Source: JBOGWP01 sp050693875 (GTDB lineage: Bacteria > Actinomycetota > CADDZG01 > JAHWKV01 > JBOGWP01). From it: 16,945 nucleotides of DNA. The notes under the pieces are model-generated. The model was not told the origin of the DNA. It did no database searches and saw only the letters and a program-made list of their open reading frames with translations. A program made the translations under genes and the position numbers. Positions 7,511 to 15,776 of the stretch are shown piece by piece; positions within the stretch are counted from its first letter, which is position 1; every line of letters starts with the position of its first letter. The stretch is taken from positions 1 through 16,945 of the forward strand of contig JBOGWP010000204.1 of NCBI GenBank assembly GCA_050693875.1, in the 5' to 3' direction.

Positions 7511-10087
7511 GTGCCGATGACCCTCCAGCTCCCCGACAAGCCGTCGCTCGACGGGCTCGAGCGCAAATGGATCGAACGATGGGAGTCCGACGGCACCTAT
7601 CGCTTCGACCGCTCGAAGACTCGCGAGCAGATCTTTGCCATCGATACCCCGCCCCCGACTGTGAGCGGCTCGCTCCACGTCGGGCACGTGTTCTCCTACA
7701 CCCACACCGACACCGTGGCGCGCTTCCAGCGGATGCGCGGCAGGGAGGTCTTCTACCCCATGGGGTGGGACGACAACGGCCTTCCCACCGAGCGGCGCGT
7801 CCAGAACTTCTACGGCGTTCGGTGCGACCCCTCGCTACCCTACGACCCGAACTTCGAGCCGTCCTCGTCCGGTGCCGGACCGCCCGTGGCGATCTCACGC
7901 CCGAACTTCGTCGAGCTGTGCGACCGGCTGACGGTCGAGGACGAGAAGGCCTTCGAGGACCTCTGGCGCCATCTCGGCCTGTCGGTCGACTGGTCGATGA
8001 CCTACGCCACGATCGACGAGCGGGCGCGGCGGGTCTCGCAGCGCGCGTTCCTGCGGCTGCTCGCAGGCCGCCTCGCCTACCAGGTCGAGGCACCGACTCT
8101 CTGGGACACAGGCTTTCGGACCGCGGTCGCGCAGGCGGAGATCGAGGACCGGCAGACGCCGGGGAGCTCCTACCGCGTCCGCTTCCACCGCGCGGCCGAC
8201 GGAGCGGTCGAGATCGACACAACCCGTCCGGAGTTGATCCCCGCTTGCGTGGCTCTGGTAGCGCATCCGGACGACGACCGCTACCGCCCCCTCTTCGGCA
8301 CGGAGGTGAGCACGCCATTGTTCGAGGTCCGGGTCCCGGTGGTGGCCCACGAGCTGGCCGATCCCGAAAAGGGAACGGGGATCGCGATGATCTGCACCTT
8401 CGGCGACGTGACCGACGTCACCTGGTGGCGCGAGCTGTCGCTTCCGACCCGCACGATCGTGCGGGCGGACGGCACCCTGCGTCCCATCGAGTGGGGGCAA
8501 CCGGGGTGGGAGACAGCCGAGCCCGAGCGCGCGCATGGCTTCTACCGAGAGCTTGCCGGTATGAGCGTGCAGAAGGCACGGCAGCGCGTCACCGAGCTGC
8601 TCGCCGCCGAGGGGGCCCTCGCCGCCGATCCCCGACCCATCACGCACCCCGTCAAGTTCTTCGAGAAGGGAGACCGGCCGCTCGAGATCATCGCCTCCCG
8701 CCAGTGGTTCATCCGCACGCTGGACCATCGGGAGGAGCTGCTGGCGCGCGGGAAGGAGCTGCGCTGGCACCCGGCCTACATGGCCGCACGCTACGAGTCG
8801 TGGGTGCAGGGCCTCAACAGCGACTGGTGCATCAGCCGGCAGCGCTTCTTCGGCGTGCCGTTCCCCGTGTGGTATCCGCTGGACGAGCAGCGGAGGCCGC
8901 AGCACGAGCGGCCGCTGCTCCCCGACGAGTCGCGCTTGCCGGTCGACCCCTCGACCGACGTTCCCGACGGCTACTCCCCCGACCAGCGAGACGCTCCGGG
9001 TGGGTTCGTCGCCGACTCCGACGTGATGGACACATGGGCGACGTCCTCGCTCACCCCGCAGATCGCAGGAGGTTGGGAGGAGGACCCCGATCTGTTTCAG
9101 CGGGTCTTCCCGATGGATCTGCGACCCCAGGCCCACGAGATCATCCGCACCTGGCTGTTCTCGACCGTCGTGCGTTCGCACCTCGAGCACGACGGCCTGC
9201 CGTGGAACGATGCCGCGATCTCGGGATGGGTGCTCGATCCCGACCGGAAGAAGATGTCGAAGTCGAAGGGGAACGTCGTCACGCCCATCGGCCTGCTCGA
9301 GGAGTACGGCTCGGACGCCGTCCGCTACTGGGCGGCGAGCGGCCGCCCCGGAGTCGACACGGCGTTCGACACCGGGCAGATGCGGGTGGGGCGTCGCCTG
9401 GCCATCAAGATCCTCAACGCTTCACGGTTCGTGCTGTCGAGGCTCGAGGGGTCGGAGCTCGCCGACGCGGCGGAGCCCGTCACCGCACCGCTGGACGGGG
9501 CGATGCTCGCACGGCTGGCGGGCCTCGTCATGGAGGCGACCACCTCGTTCGAGGACTACGACTACGCCCGCGCCCTCGACCTCACCGAGTCGTTCTTCTG
9601 GGGGTTTTGCGATGACTACCTCGAGCTCGTCAAGAGCCGGGCCTACGGCTCGCAGGGCGAGGAGGCGGCGGCGTCGGCGCACCGGGCGCTCAGGCTGGCA
9701 CTCTTAACGCTCCTCCGACTCTTCGCTCCCTTTCTGCCGTACGTGACGGAGGAGGTCTGGTCGTGGTGGCAGGACGGGTCGATTCATCAGACCGCCTGGC
9801 CGGCGCCCGGCGAGCTTCGGGAGGCCGCCGGCGACGCCGCCCCGCTGGTGCTGGAGGCCGCAGCAGCCGTGCTCTCCGAGGTGCGCAAGGCCAAGACGGC
9901 AGCGCGCCTCTCGCTGCGAACCGAGGTGGCCGAGGCCGAGGTCCGGGACACCCCCGAGCGGCTCGCGGCGCTGTCGGGGGCCGAGGGTGACGTCCGGACT
10001 GCGGGAAGCATCGCGGAGCTCCGAACGGTCGTGGCCGATCAGTTCGCGGTGCACGTCCGCCTCGCCGAGCCGGGCTCGCCTGCGTGA
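7511..10087 (+). CDS. valS: Valyl-tRNA synthetase
   Basis: A class I aminoacyl-tRNA synthetase that charges tRNA-Val. The product is 858 residues from GTG 7511 (856 from ATG 7517). The HIGH-type ATP motif is HVGH at 56-59 inside PPPTVSGSLHVGH, and the KMSKS loop is at 581-585 followed by KGNVV. MGWDDNGLPTERRVQNFYGV is the ValS-specific active-site stretch; the wording is that of the form seen in Streptomyces and relatives. An editing (CP1) domain lies between, including EIDTTRPELIPACVAL and the later GTGIAMICTFGD. The C-terminal part has the anticodon-binding helical domain (ALLTLLRLFAPFLPYVTEEVW). The stop codon overlaps the folC start by four bases, so translation of folC is coupled. Nothing appears truncated. 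Confidence 0.96.
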   Translation: MPMTLQLPDKPSLDGLERKWIERWESDGTYRFDRSKTREQIFAIDTPPPTVSGSLHVGHVFSYTHTDTVARFQRMRGREVFYPMGWDDNGLPTERRVQNFYGVRCDPSLPYDPNFEPSSSGAGPPVAISRPNFVELCDRLTVEDEKAFEDLWRHLGLSVDWSMTYATIDERARRVSQRAFLRLLAGRLAYQVEAPTLWDTGFRTAVAQAEIEDRQTPGSSYRVRFHRAADGAVEIDTTRPELIPACVALVAHPDDDRYRPLFGTEVSTPLFEVRVPVVAHELADPEKGTGIAMICTFGDVTDVTWWRELSLPTRTIVRADGTLRPIEWGQPGWETAEPERAHGFYRELAGMSVQKARQRVTELLAAEGALAADPRPITHPVKFFEKGDRPLEIIASRQWFIRTLDHREELLARGKELRWHPAYMAARYESWVQGLNSDWCISRQRFFGVPFPVWYPLDEQRRPQHERPLLPDESRLPVDPSTDVPDGYSPDQRDAPGGFVADSDVMDTWATSSLTPQIAGGWEEDPDLFQRVFPMDLRPQAHEIIRTWLFSTVVRSHLEHDGLPWNDAAISGWVLDPDRKKMSKSKGNVVTPIGLLEEYGSDAVRYWAASGRPGVDTAFDTGQMRVGRRLAIKILNASRFVLSRLEGSELADAAEPVTAPLDGAMLARLAGLVMEATTSFEDYDYARALDLTESFFWGFCDDYLELVKSRAYGSQGEEAAASAHRALRLALLTLLRLFAPFLPYVTEEVWSWWQDGSIHQTAWPAPGELREAAGDAAPLVLEAAAAVLSEVRKAKTAARLSLRTEVAEAEVRDTPERLAALSGAEGDVRTAGSIAELRTVVADQFAVHVRLAEPGSPA

Positions 10088-11418
10088 CCCTGACGTACTC
10101 CGACGCGGCCAAGCTGATCGCCGGCCGCGGGCAGGCGATCCGGCCAGACCTCGGCAGGATGCGGGCGCTGGCCGAACTGCTTGATCACCCCGAGCGCAGC
10201 TACCCCTCAGTCCATGTCGCCGGGACGAACGGTAAGTCCTCGACCGCCCAGATGGTCGGAGCCATCCTGGCCGCCCACGGCATCACGGCTGGCATCTACA
10301 CCTCACCCCACCTGCAGTCGATCCGCGAGCGGTGGGTTCTGGCCGGCCCGGGCGAGGCCCGCGAGGAGCGAGGCGTGGTATCCGGTCTCATCGCCCCCGA
10401 GGAGATGGCCTCGACGCTCGACTACCTCGTGCCCTTCGTCGAGCTGGTGGAGTCGGAACGCGACGAGGACGTCACCTACTTCGAGCTCGCCACGACCCTG
10501 GCCTTCGAATGGATGGCCGCGAAGACCGTCGACGTCGGTGTCATCGAGACCGGGATGGGAGGCGTCTGGGACGCGACCAACCTCGTCGATGCGAGCGTCG
10601 CCATCCTCACGCACGTCGCCGTCGACCACGCTCTCTTCCTCGGGCCAACGCCCCTCGACAACGCCCGGGAGAAGGCCGGAATCATCAAGCCCGGCGCCGC
10701 GGTCGTCTCCGACGCGCAGGAGCCCGAGGTCGCCGCTTTGCTCGAGGAGCGGGTAACCGCGGCCGGCGGCACACTCGCCGTGCTGGGGCGAGACGTGCAC
10801 GTCGTGTCGGACCGGCAGGCGGTCTCCGGACGCCTCGTTGGTGTGGAAGGGCGCCGGGGAAGGTACGCCGATCTCTTCGTTCCCCTGCACGGGAAGCATC
10901 AGACCGTCAACGCCGCGGTGGCCGTCGCCGCCGCCGAGCAGTTCCTCGGCCGGGAGCTCGACGAGGAGGCCGTCCGCGCCGGGCTTGCCTCGGTAAGGAT
11001 GCCCGGTCGGCTCGAGGTGGTCGGGCGGGAACCGCTCGTCGTTCTCGACGGGGGGCACAACCCCGCCGGGGCCGCCGCGCTGGGTCCCGCGATCAAGGAG
11101 ACGTTCGGGCACCGCCGAACCACGATGGTGATCTCCGTGTCGGCCGACAAGGACATCGCCGGGATGATGGCTGTGCTGGTCCCGTACGCCGACCGTCTGA
11201 TCGTCACCGCCGGCGCTGGGGCGCGGGCCGCGGATCCGGAGGTGCTTGCCGCAGCGGTGCGCCCCGCGGGAGGCGTGAAGGCGGAGATCGTCCCGCGGCT
11301 CCCGGAGGCCATCGAAGCGTCCCTCTCGGCGGCGGCGCCCGAGGATCTCGTCCTCATCGCCGGCTCGCTGTTCGCGGCCGGCGAGGCCCGGGACCTCCTG
11401 GTCGGCCCGGTCGAATAG
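10084..11418 (+). CDS. folC: Folylpolyglutamate synthase / dihydrofolate synthase
   Basis: A Mur-ligase-family enzyme that adds glutamates to folates (and may also join dihydropteroate to glutamate), keeping folate in the cell. The product has 444 residues. The ATP-binding loop is GTNGKSS (47-53); YTSPHLQSIRERW is the conserved folate-binding loop that follows. Next come the central-domain motifs ETGMGGVWDATN and VDHALFLG, and, after the linker, the C-terminal domain entry LDGGHNPAG. All are as expected for FolC. The GTG start at 10084 lies inside the valS stop (GTGA overlap) and fits the family N-terminus. The stop TAG directly abuts the GTG of the next gene, so valS, folC and the CoA-binding protein form one translationally coupled unit, a common actinobacterial arrangement. 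Confidence 0.95.
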   Translation: MTLTYSDAAKLIAGRGQAIRPDLGRMRALAELLDHPERSYPSVHVAGTNGKSSTAQMVGAILAAHGITAGIYTSPHLQSIRERWVLAGPGEAREERGVVSGLIAPEEMASTLDYLVPFVELVESERDEDVTYFELATTLAFEWMAAKTVDVGVIETGMGGVWDATNLVDASVAILTHVAVDHALFLGPTPLDNAREKAGIIKPGAAVVSDAQEPEVAALLEERVTAAGGTLAVLGRDVHVVSDRQAVSGRLVGVEGRRGRYADLFVPLHGKHQTVNAAVAVAAAEQFLGRELDEEAVRAGLASVRMPGRLEVVGREPLVVLDGGHNPAGAAALGPAIKETFGHRRTTMVISVSADKDIAGMMAVLVPYADRLIVTAGAGARAADPEVLAAAVRPAGGVKAEIVPRLPEAIEASLSAAAPEDLVLIAGSLFAAGEARDLLVGPVE

Positions 11419-11841
11419 GTGGGCGTCGTTCGCCCGCTCGACGACGAGATCCGGGCGCGGCTCGAGCGTGCGAGGACGATCGCTGTCGTGGGCGCCTCCC
11501 GTCACGAAGCGAAGCCCGCGCATCGCATCCCGCGCTACATGCAGGCCCGCGGGTACCGGATCATCCCGGTGAACCCGAACGCGTCCGAGATCCTGGGCGA
11601 ACCCGCCCGGCCGTCGCTGCTCGACGTCACCGAACCGGTCGACGTCGTCGACGTGTTTCGCCCTCCCGGCGAGGCGCCCGGGATCGCCCGGGCGGCAATT
11701 GCGATCGGCGCGAAGGCGTTATGGCTCCAGTCGGGGATCGTCTCGGAGGAGGCGGCCGGCATCGCCGCGGGGGCCGGGATGCTGGTTGTGATGGACAGCT
11801 GCCTCGAGGTGGCCCACCGGATGCTCCTCGCCGGGCGCTGA
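11419..11841 (+). CDS. CoA-binding domain protein (YccU type)
   Basis: A small single-domain protein of 140 residues with a Rossmann-type CoA-binding fold. The glycine-containing first strand is IAVVGAS (21-27), followed by PAHRIPRYMQARGYRIIPVN, typical for this family. WLQSGIVSEEAAGIAAGAG (102-120) and VVMDSCLEVAHRML close the domain. Members resemble the N-terminal part of succinyl-CoA synthetase alpha but lack the catalytic half, and their precise role is not established. The start is a GTG immediately after the folC stop codon with no spacer, so translation probably depends on folC. The link with folC is by position only; no shared pathway can be claimed. Confidence 0.88.
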   Translation: MGVVRPLDDEIRARLERARTIAVVGASRHEAKPAHRIPRYMQARGYRIIPVNPNASEILGEPARPSLLDVTEPVDVVDVFRPPGEAPGIARAAIAIGAKALWLQSGIVSEEAAGIAAGAGMLVVMDSCLEVAHRMLLAGR

Positions 11842-11856
11842 TCGCGGGGCTTGCTT

Positions 11857-11914
11857 CGCTCATGAGCGCCGTACCGATATAGCGGCCTGGCCGGAGGGAC
11901 GGTATCGTCGTCCC
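11857..11914 (+). promoter_or_regulatory. Intergenic region with several dyads before the beta-propeller gene
   Basis: Three symmetric elements are packed here: a perfect 12-base palindrome CGCTCATGAGCG (11857-11868), CGGCC-T-GGCCG (11883-11893), and GGGAC-N9-GTCCC (11896-11914). The last encloses TATCGT (11903-11908), a possible -10 box. The arrangement could be an operator-promoter region for the downstream secreted protein, or a transcript end for the folC unit; no T tract is present. This is inference from symmetry alone. Confidence 0.35.
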
Positions 11915-11952
11915 GTCTTCTGCCGCTGGAAACGCGTCGAGGGGGAACCAGG

Positions 11953-11990
11953 ATGCGCCGAAGTGTCGCGGCCGTCTGGCCGCGCTCTCG
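11953..11990 (+). other. Out-of-frame start and signal-peptide codons of the beta-propeller gene
   Basis: An ATG at 11953 has a strong purine-rich ribosome site (GAGGGGG) about seven bases upstream and reads MRRSVAA, a typical basic signal-peptide start, but that frame soon stops. The frame of the large downstream gene reads RLAALSMLVAQSQ from 11973 on, a typical hydrophobic signal core. Joining the two needs one extra base at about 11971-11973. This suggests a one-base deletion, either real or a sequencing error. Confidence 0.55.
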
Positions 11991-14090
11991 ATGCTGGTCG
12001 CACAGAGTCAGATCCAGGGCGGCGCCCTGACGGGATCCGTGCCTTCGGGCATCGACGGCGGCGGTTTCGTGAACGCGGTGGCGTTCGATCCGGCCGGACG
12101 TGGGGTGGCCCTCGCCGGGGGCGACGTCTCCGGTTTTCATCGCTCCTCGAGCTACGGCGCCTCCGGCTGGCGCGCTGCGAACCGGTTCGCCGGCGACGTC
12201 CACGAGCTGCACGTGGCATCCATCGTCTGGTCGGCGGGAATGCCCGGCACCGCGTACGCCGGCACCGGCCGAAAGGGTTCGGCAGGAGGCTTCTACCGCA
12301 CCAGGGACGGGGGGCTTTCCTGGACCAGGCTCTCGACGGCGCCGCAATTCGGGGGAGGCAACAACGACGCGCCACTTCCGACGACGCATCCGCGCTCGAC
12401 GGGCAACCTGATTGCTCTCGACGAGGGCGCGCGCCGCATCTACGCCCTCACCTTCTCCGGCGGCCTCATGCGTTCGACCGACGGCGGGACCAGCTGGAGC
12501 ACCATCGGCCTGGCGGGCCGGTACGGACGGTCGCTGGTCGTCGATCCAGGCGATCCCGGCACGCTGTTCGCCTCGACCTACGAGACCTCAGGCGGATCGG
12601 TGTGGAAGATCACGGACGCCGCGGGCAGCGCCGCGGCGACGCGGCTGGTGAAGTCGCCGAACGAGATCGAGGACCTTCTGGTCCTCGGCGACACGGTGTA
12701 CGCGGCGGGCAGGCCCGGCATCTACGCGAGGCCGGTGGCAGGCGGTGACGTCGCATGGTCCACCCGGCTCGGCATCCAGCGATGGCTCTCCCTCGCCGGC
12801 TATGTCGCGCCCGGGGGCACCCACGTGTTGTATGCGGGCAGCTACAAGGCCGAGGACGCCGATCTGAACGGGATGTACGAGTCGCTGAAGAAGTCGAGCG
12901 ATGGGGGCCTCACCTGGACGAACCTCACGAATTCTCCGCGTGCGATCGGCTTCACCGTTGCCGGCCGCTCGTCACTGTGGTGGCTGCCCGCCGGAAGCCC
13001 GCAGAGCATGCTCGGCCGCCTCAGCTACGTCGCCAGCCAGATCGCGATCGATCCGTCGGATCGAAGCAGGCTGATGGTGTCGGGCCGTTCTGGAGTCTGG
13101 CGCTCGATCGACGAAGGCGCCAACTGGACGCCCGCGGTCAAGGAGCTCAACGTCACGATCAACCGCAGCATCGGCGTCGACCCGAACGACTCGACGCGGG
13201 TGTACGTGGGCAATACCGATTGGGTGGTTCTTCAGTCGACCGACGCCCTGGGCTCGGTGAGGCAGGAGCGCACTCCTACCGGGACGAGAACGATCGACAT
13301 CGCCTTCGACTGCTCGACGAGTCCGTCGCGGGTGTTCGTCGCCACCGACGCAGATGCCGCGGGCAGCGGCGAGGTCTGGTCGAAGCACCCGGCGGATCCC
13401 GGCTGGACCAGCGAGCGCCTGAAGGCCGCGACGGGCGGCCGGCGCCCGCTCGGGATCGCGCTGGGTTTGCCCGCAGGGGGAGTCAGGCCTCTGCTTGCCG
13501 CGGTCGAAGGGAAAGGCGTGATGCGACGGAAGGAGACCGGAAAATGGAGGGTCGTCTCGGGAAATGTCGCCGCCTCGGCGCAGCCGACCGGCCTGGTTCC
13601 GATGACCTGGCGATGGGGCGGGGGCGACGTCTACCTCTTCGACCGCAAGGTCGGTGTCTACCGGTCGACCGATAGCGGCACGAGCTGGACGAGAATATGG
13701 CAGGTCACCTCCAACGTCGACAGGACCGGGTACCTCGCCCACGACCCCTCTGATTCCAACGCGCACCTGGTGTCGACGATGGGCGGGCTCTACCGGCTGA
13801 CCTCAGTACGTTCCGGGACGGTCGAGTCCGGGGCGGTGACGGCCACGAAGCTTGCCGCGGTGGCCAACCCAGGCCCGGTCGTGGTGGACTGGAGCGGCCG
13901 GATCTGGGTGGCGACCTATGCGGTTTCCGGTACCCCCGCGGCGCTCGTGCGGTCGAGCAACGACGGAGCGAGCTGGGAGACGCTGAGCGACCGGGCGTGG
14001 GAGGACACCGCAGGCTACCCGCAGTCGCTTGCCGTCGGGGGCGGAGTCGCCCACGCCGCCCTTCAAGGCGACGGCGCCATCAGCCGCTAG
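11991..14090 (+). CDS. Secreted Asp-box beta-propeller protein, GH74/sialidase-like
   Basis: A large extracytoplasmic protein (699 residues from ATG 11991) built of repeated blades with Asp-box (SxDxGxxW) loops. I see boxes at about residues 104 (TRDGGLSW), 162 (STDGGTSW), 302 (SSDGGLTW), 372 (SIDEGANW), 559 (STDSGTSW) and 655 (SSNDGASW). The opening GIDGGGFVNAVAFDP followed by GGDVSGFHRS (D45), and the later IAIDPSDRSRLMVSGRSGVW (D354), resemble the two regions that hold the catalytic acids of GH74 xyloglucanases. Asp-box propellers are also found in sialidases and in proteins with no known enzyme activity, so the substrate is open. There is no membrane anchor or sorting signal at the C-terminus. 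The best ribosome site belongs to an upstream ATG (11953) in another frame; see the separate entry. It splits an otherwise conserved housekeeping order, so it is probably accessory. Confidence 0.75.
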   Translation: MLVAQSQIQGGALTGSVPSGIDGGGFVNAVAFDPAGRGVALAGGDVSGFHRSSSYGASGWRAANRFAGDVHELHVASIVWSAGMPGTAYAGTGRKGSAGGFYRTRDGGLSWTRLSTAPQFGGGNNDAPLPTTHPRSTGNLIALDEGARRIYALTFSGGLMRSTDGGTSWSTIGLAGRYGRSLVVDPGDPGTLFASTYETSGGSVWKITDAAGSAAATRLVKSPNEIEDLLVLGDTVYAAGRPGIYARPVAGGDVAWSTRLGIQRWLSLAGYVAPGGTHVLYAGSYKAEDADLNGMYESLKKSSDGGLTWTNLTNSPRAIGFTVAGRSSLWWLPAGSPQSMLGRLSYVASQIAIDPSDRSRLMVSGRSGVWRSIDEGANWTPAVKELNVTINRSIGVDPNDSTRVYVGNTDWVVLQSTDALGSVRQERTPTGTRTIDIAFDCSTSPSRVFVATDADAAGSGEVWSKHPADPGWTSERLKAATGGRRPLGIALGLPAGGVRPLLAAVEGKGVMRRKETGKWRVVSGNVAASAQPTGLVPMTWRWGGGDVYLFDRKVGVYRSTDSGTSWTRIWQVTSNVDRTGYLAHDPSDSNAHLVSTMGGLYRLTSVRSGTVESGAVTATKLAAVANPGPVVVDWSGRIWVATYAVSGTPAALVRSSNDGASWETLSDRAWEDTAGYPQSLAVGGGVAHAALQGDGAISR

Positions 14091-14244
14091 GGGGCCCGGG
14101 GGGCGGCAGCCCTCCGAGCGAAGCGAGGAGATCAGGCTGCTGCATTCCCCCGGCGACGAGGAACGGTCGGCAGGAGCGGACCTCGTCGGAACATGAGCAG
14201 GGGGCCGGGGGGGAGAGCCCAACTCTTCGACTCCCGGCCTCGGC
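14091..14244. other. Intergenic region before ndk, with G tracts and a repeat
   Basis: No gene seen. It contains GGGGGCCCGGGGGGC-type G runs at both ends (about 14091-14104 and 14203-14214) and GAGCG-AA-GCGAG at 14116-14127, which matches 10 of 12 bases of the element upstream of valS (7085-7096). The G runs could form unusual structure. No clear terminator. Confidence 0.4.
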
Positions 14245-14250
14245 TATCAT
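14245..14250 (+). promoter_or_regulatory. Putative -10 box of ndk
   Basis: TATCAT ends nine bases before the ndk ATG at 14260. Transcription would start one to three bases before the ATG, so the message would be leaderless or nearly so. No Shine-Dalgarno sequence fits the short space (CCCGCCCTG), in agreement. No matching -35 was recognised. Confidence 0.5.
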
Positions 14251-14259
14251 CCCGCCCTG

Positions 14260-14673
14260 ATGCAGCGAACCCTGGTCTTCGTGAAGCCGGACGCCGTCGA
14301 GCTGGGGCTCGTGGGTGAGGTGCTCTCGCGATTCGAGCGCGAGCGGCTGCGGTTTGCCGCCCTCGAGCTTCGGCATCTCGAGGAGAACCTCGTGCGGCAG
14401 CACTACGTGGAGCACGCCGGCCGCGACTACTACAACGATCTCGTCGCCTTCGTCTCCTCGGGCCCCGTCGTTGTGATGGCGGTCGACGGCGACGATGCCG
14501 TCGCCCGGGTGCGCGCGCTCATGGGGGCGACGGATCCGCAGAAGGCAGACCCGGGCACGCTGCGGGCCGACTTCGGCACCGACATCACCCACAACGTCCT
14601 CCACGGGTCGGACTCGGAATACTCGGCGTTCCGCGAACTGCGTCTCTTTTTCCCCGAGTTGCCCGAGGAGTAG
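14260..14673 (+). CDS. ndk: Nucleoside diphosphate kinase
   Basis: This enzyme moves the terminal phosphate from ATP to other nucleoside diphosphates through a phosphohistidine. The product has 137 residues, the normal length. The N-terminus MQRTLVFVKPDAVELGLVGEV and the active-site stretch NVLHGSDS with H115 are diagnostic; the Kpn-loop region and the ADFGTDITHN segment before the histidine are also conserved. The usual RxxxGxTxPxxAxPGTIR stretch is present as MGATDPQKADPGTLR, a recognisable variant. The start follows directly from the TATCAT box. mreB begins 65 bases downstream, and this ndk-mreB pairing is common in actinobacteria. Confidence 0.95.
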   Translation: MQRTLVFVKPDAVELGLVGEVLSRFERERLRFAALELRHLEENLVRQHYVEHAGRDYYNDLVAFVSSGPVVVMAVDGDDAVARVRALMGATDPQKADPGTLRADFGTDITHNVLHGSDSEYSAFRELRLFFPELPEE

Positions 14674-14738
14674 ACTTCCAAGCTCGCCGGCCTGCCGGCA
14701 ATCACGACGACGAACCCCAGGGAGATCGGGGGGATCCC
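14672..14738 (+). promoter_or_regulatory. mreB leader with possible promoter and hairpin
   Basis: TAGACT (14672-14677), overlapping the ndk stop codon, fits a -10 box and would start transcription near 14684. The leader then holds the hairpin GCCGG-CCTG-CCGGC (14686-14699) and a G-rich ribosome site (about 14728-14733) beside the palindrome GGGATCCC (14731-14738) that touches the ATG. The hairpin could alternatively end the ndk message, but there is no T tract. Confidence 0.4.
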
Positions 14739-15776
14739 ATGGCAGTTGACCAGGTATTCCAATTCATGGGCCGGGATATGGCCGTTGATCTCGGCACCGC
14801 CAACACACTCGTCTACGTCCGCGGCCGCGGCATCGTCCTCAATGAGCCGTCGGTGGTTGCGATCAACACCAAGAACGGCGCCATCCTCGCCGTCGGCTCC
14901 GACGCCAAGCGGATGATCGGACGCACGCCCGGACACATCACGGCGATCCGGCCGCTGAAGGACGGCGTCATCGCCGACTTCGACGTGACCGAGAAGATGC
15001 TCCGGTATTTCATCCAGAAGGTGCACAAGCGCCGGTTCCTTGCCAAGCCGCGCGTGGTGGTGTGCGTCCCGTCGGGGATCACCGGGGTCGAGCAGCGGGC
15101 GGTCGAAGAGGCGGCGATCGCCGCCGGAGCACGCGGCGCCTTCATCATCGAGGAGCCGATGGCGGCCGCCATCGGGGCGGGGCTCCCGGTGCACGAGCCC
15201 GCAGGAAACATGATCGTCGACATCGGCGGCGGTACCACCGAGGTGGCGGTCATCTCGCTGGGCGGCATCGTCACCAGCCTGTCGATCCGCATTGGTGGTG
15301 ACGAGCTCGACGAGGCGATCATGGCCTATATCAAGAAGGAGTACTCGCTGATGCTCGGCGAGCGGACTTCCGAGGAGATCAAGATGACGATCGGCTCGGC
15401 GTTCCCGCTCCCCGACGAGCCGCATGCCGAGATCCGGGGTCGGGACCTGGTGACGGGGCTGCCGAAGACGATCATCGTCTCTTCCGAGGAGATCCGGCGG
15501 GCCATCGAAGAGCCGGTCAACTCGATCGTCGACGCGGTGAAGGCGACCCTCGACAAGACGCCCCCGGAGCTGTCGGCCGACATCATGGACAAGGGAATCG
15601 TCCTCACCGGCGGCGGTGCCCTCCTCAAGGGTCTGGATGAGCGGCTGAAGCACGAGACGGGCATGCCGATCCACCTGACCGAGAGCCCGCTCTCGTGCGT
15701 CGCGGTGGGCTCGGGGCGCTGTCTGGAGGAGTTCGAGGCCCTCAAGCGGGTTCTGATCGCCTCGAGCCGGCGCTGA
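14739..15776 (+). CDS. mreB: Rod shape-determining protein MreB
   Basis: MreB is the bacterial actin homologue; its membrane-bound filaments guide peptidoglycan synthesis along the side wall of rod-shaped cells. The 345-residue protein carries the actin-fold motifs in order: phosphate 1 DLGTANT (17-23), connect regions with VPSGITGVEQRAVEEAA, phosphate 2 DIGGGTTE, and the adenosine motif LTGGGALLKGLDE. EEPMAAAIGAGLPV, before phosphate 2, is a strong family signature. The N-terminal MAVDQVFQFMG could serve as a short membrane-binding helix (inference). No mreC or mreD follows; a lipoprotein gene comes next and then an insertion sequence, so the remaining elongasome genes must lie elsewhere. 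The presence of mreB suggests a rod-shaped cell, though some non-rods keep it. Confidence 0.96.
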   Translation: MAVDQVFQFMGRDMAVDLGTANTLVYVRGRGIVLNEPSVVAINTKNGAILAVGSDAKRMIGRTPGHITAIRPLKDGVIADFDVTEKMLRYFIQKVHKRRFLAKPRVVVCVPSGITGVEQRAVEEAAIAAGARGAFIIEEPMAAAIGAGLPVHEPAGNMIVDIGGGTTEVAVISLGGIVTSLSIRIGGDELDEAIMAYIKKEYSLMLGERTSEEIKMTIGSAFPLPDEPHAEIRGRDLVTGLPKTIIVSSEEIRRAIEEPVNSIVDAVKATLDKTPPELSADIMDKGIVLTGGGALLKGLDERLKHETGMPIHLTESPLSCVAVGSGRCLEEFEALKRVLIASSRR

